NCBI RefSeq assembly: GCF_900156285.1
Contig: NZ_FTNC01000009.1
Span: forward strand, 58,620-122,619
Reading direction: 5' to 3'
DNA: 64,000 nucleotides
DNA from: Halanaerobium kushneri
GTDB taxonomy: Bacteria; Bacillota; Halanaerobiia; Halanaerobiales; Halanaerobiaceae
In this document: positions 63,457 through 64,000 of the stretch, in pieces
How positions within the stretch are numbered: the stretch's first letter is position 1
Layout: each line of letters opens with the position of its first letter
The notes under the pieces: model-generated
What the model saw: the letters and a program-made list of their open reading frames with translations, nothing else
The model's database searches: none
What the model was told of the DNA's origin: nothing
Translations under genes and position numbers: made by a program

Positions 63457-64000
63457 ATGAATTTTGTCCGCAGTGGACCCCGCTACTTATTTTTAAAAGT
63501 TGAATCACCAGAATTATTTTCAGATACTCTTTCACAAAAAACCGAGGTCAGAAAACTTGACTTTCAGACTGCTATTGAGCTGGCAGCTGAAGAATCTGTA
63601 ATACTTTTTTTGAGTGATTATCAAAATAAAAGTTTTAGGGTGGGAGATTCTGATTTAATTTTATATGTGACTCTGAATTCTACAGCTCTGCTGACAATGA
63701 TTTTGAATGAAGAAAAACTGGCTCAGTTAGTAAAAAAAGTTACTGCTGGACCTGGGCAGCTTGTAATGAGGATTCCCGAGTCGGGGGAAGAGGTAATCAA
63801 AGAGATCATTGCTAATTATCAGGCTGAAGAAATTTCAATTTTAGCTGGAATTGACAGAGGAAATGCAGACAGTACGATTATTTCCTTTACAGAACAGCCA
63901 ATAAAGTCAAGATTGAAATCTCTAAATAAAGTTAGAGATAATATTTTAATTAATAAAGAAGCTACTCTTGTTTTTGAAGAGCTGCGGCGGGATGCAGTAA
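63457..64000 (+). CDS. unidentified gene, truncated by the window end
   Basis: ATG at 63457 follows CAGGAGTGA and opens a frame with no stop for 181 codons up to the window edge. It begins MNFVRSGPRYLFLKVESPELF. I recognise no family. The visible part looks soluble, mixed alpha/beta, without membrane segments or obvious catalytic motifs. A strong terminator lies just upstream, so it starts a new transcription unit. Confidence 0.75.
   Translation, partial: MNFVRSGPRYLFLKVESPELFSDTLSQKTEVRKLDFQTAIELAAEESVILFLSDYQNKSFRVGDSDLILYVTLNSTALLTMILNEEKLAQLVKKVTAGPGQLVMRIPESGEEVIKEIIANYQAEEISILAGIDRGNADSTIISFTEQPIKSRLKSLNKVRDNILINKEATLVFEELRRDAV

Overview
The window looks like chromosomal DNA from a low-GC, strictly fermentative, diderm Firmicute, most likely Halanaerobiales (Halanaerobium-like). 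The reasons are AT-rich DNA with strong AGGAGG ribosome sites and frequent TTG/GTG starts; fermentative and hydrogen genes (PPDK, bifunctional AdhE, two [FeFe]-hydrogenase-type proteins); Firmicute-type genes (GatCAB, HslO, PcrA, YlbF family, TRAP/MtrB); and a signal-peptide beta-barrel-like protein that implies an outer membrane. The genus is an inference; I ran no database search. No prophage, IS element, CRISPR array or plasmid function was seen.

Layout. 1-42 resembles the 3' end of a 23S rRNA. 367-3815 holds the PPDK regulatory protein and PPDK. 4005-5860 holds guaA and a TrpR-like small regulator. 5943-9587 holds a predicted outer-membrane protein, a COG2509-type flavoprotein, tRNA-Pro(CGG) on the minus strand and a peroxiredoxin. 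9840-18376 is a DNA-repair block: a DUF456 membrane protein, a three-gene AddAB-like set (AddB-like ATPase, UvrD-type helicase, separate PD-(D/E)XK/Fe-S nuclease), an unknown membrane protein and RecJ. 18438-21765 holds a ComB-like phosphatase, a DUF4359-like protein, HslO and, on the minus strand, HflX.

22198-29774 is the redox and hydrogen block. adhE has a Rex-like operator over its -10 box. It is followed by a five-gene cassette of two thioredoxin-like [2Fe-2S] proteins, a PAS-bearing sensory-type [FeFe]-hydrogenase, a SpoIIE/PP2C-type phosphatase and a second ferredoxin-fused [FeFe]-hydrogenase. 29942-37913 holds a GIY-YIG protein, pcrA, ligA and gatCAB. 38033-38647 is a Nudix hydrolase. 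38669-44301 is a sulfane-sulfur block: a YeeE/YedE transporter pair, an MBL-rhodanese protein with altered metal ligands, an ArsR repressor with a palindrome at its promoter, and a four-domain CoA-disulfide reductase/rhodanese/TusA/DsrE fusion. 44417-46743 on the minus strand is MATE plus AEC transporters.

46955-51496 holds an RlmD-type methyltransferase, small proteins, a DUF362-ferredoxin protein, a phosphodiesterase, a YlbF-family protein and a NifU-like scaffold. 51593-58329 holds dnaE, mtrB (TRAP), a 58-residue protein, pfkA and pyk. 58529-60729 is a polar amino-acid ABC transporter. 60865-64000 holds a PHP phosphoesterase, a radical SAM protein, a metallophosphoesterase-like protein and an unidentified gene cut by the window edge.

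The genes fit one physiology: glycolysis through PfkA and Pyk with PPDK for reversible PEP/pyruvate conversion, NADH disposal through Rex-controlled AdhE and hydrogen metabolism sensed by a PAS/phosphatase hydrogenase cassette, and a sulfur-trafficking system suited to sulfidic anoxic brines. The candidates for undescribed biology are the three-part AddAB-like set, the hydrogenase-signalling cassette and the MBL-rhodanese protein with a changed metal site.
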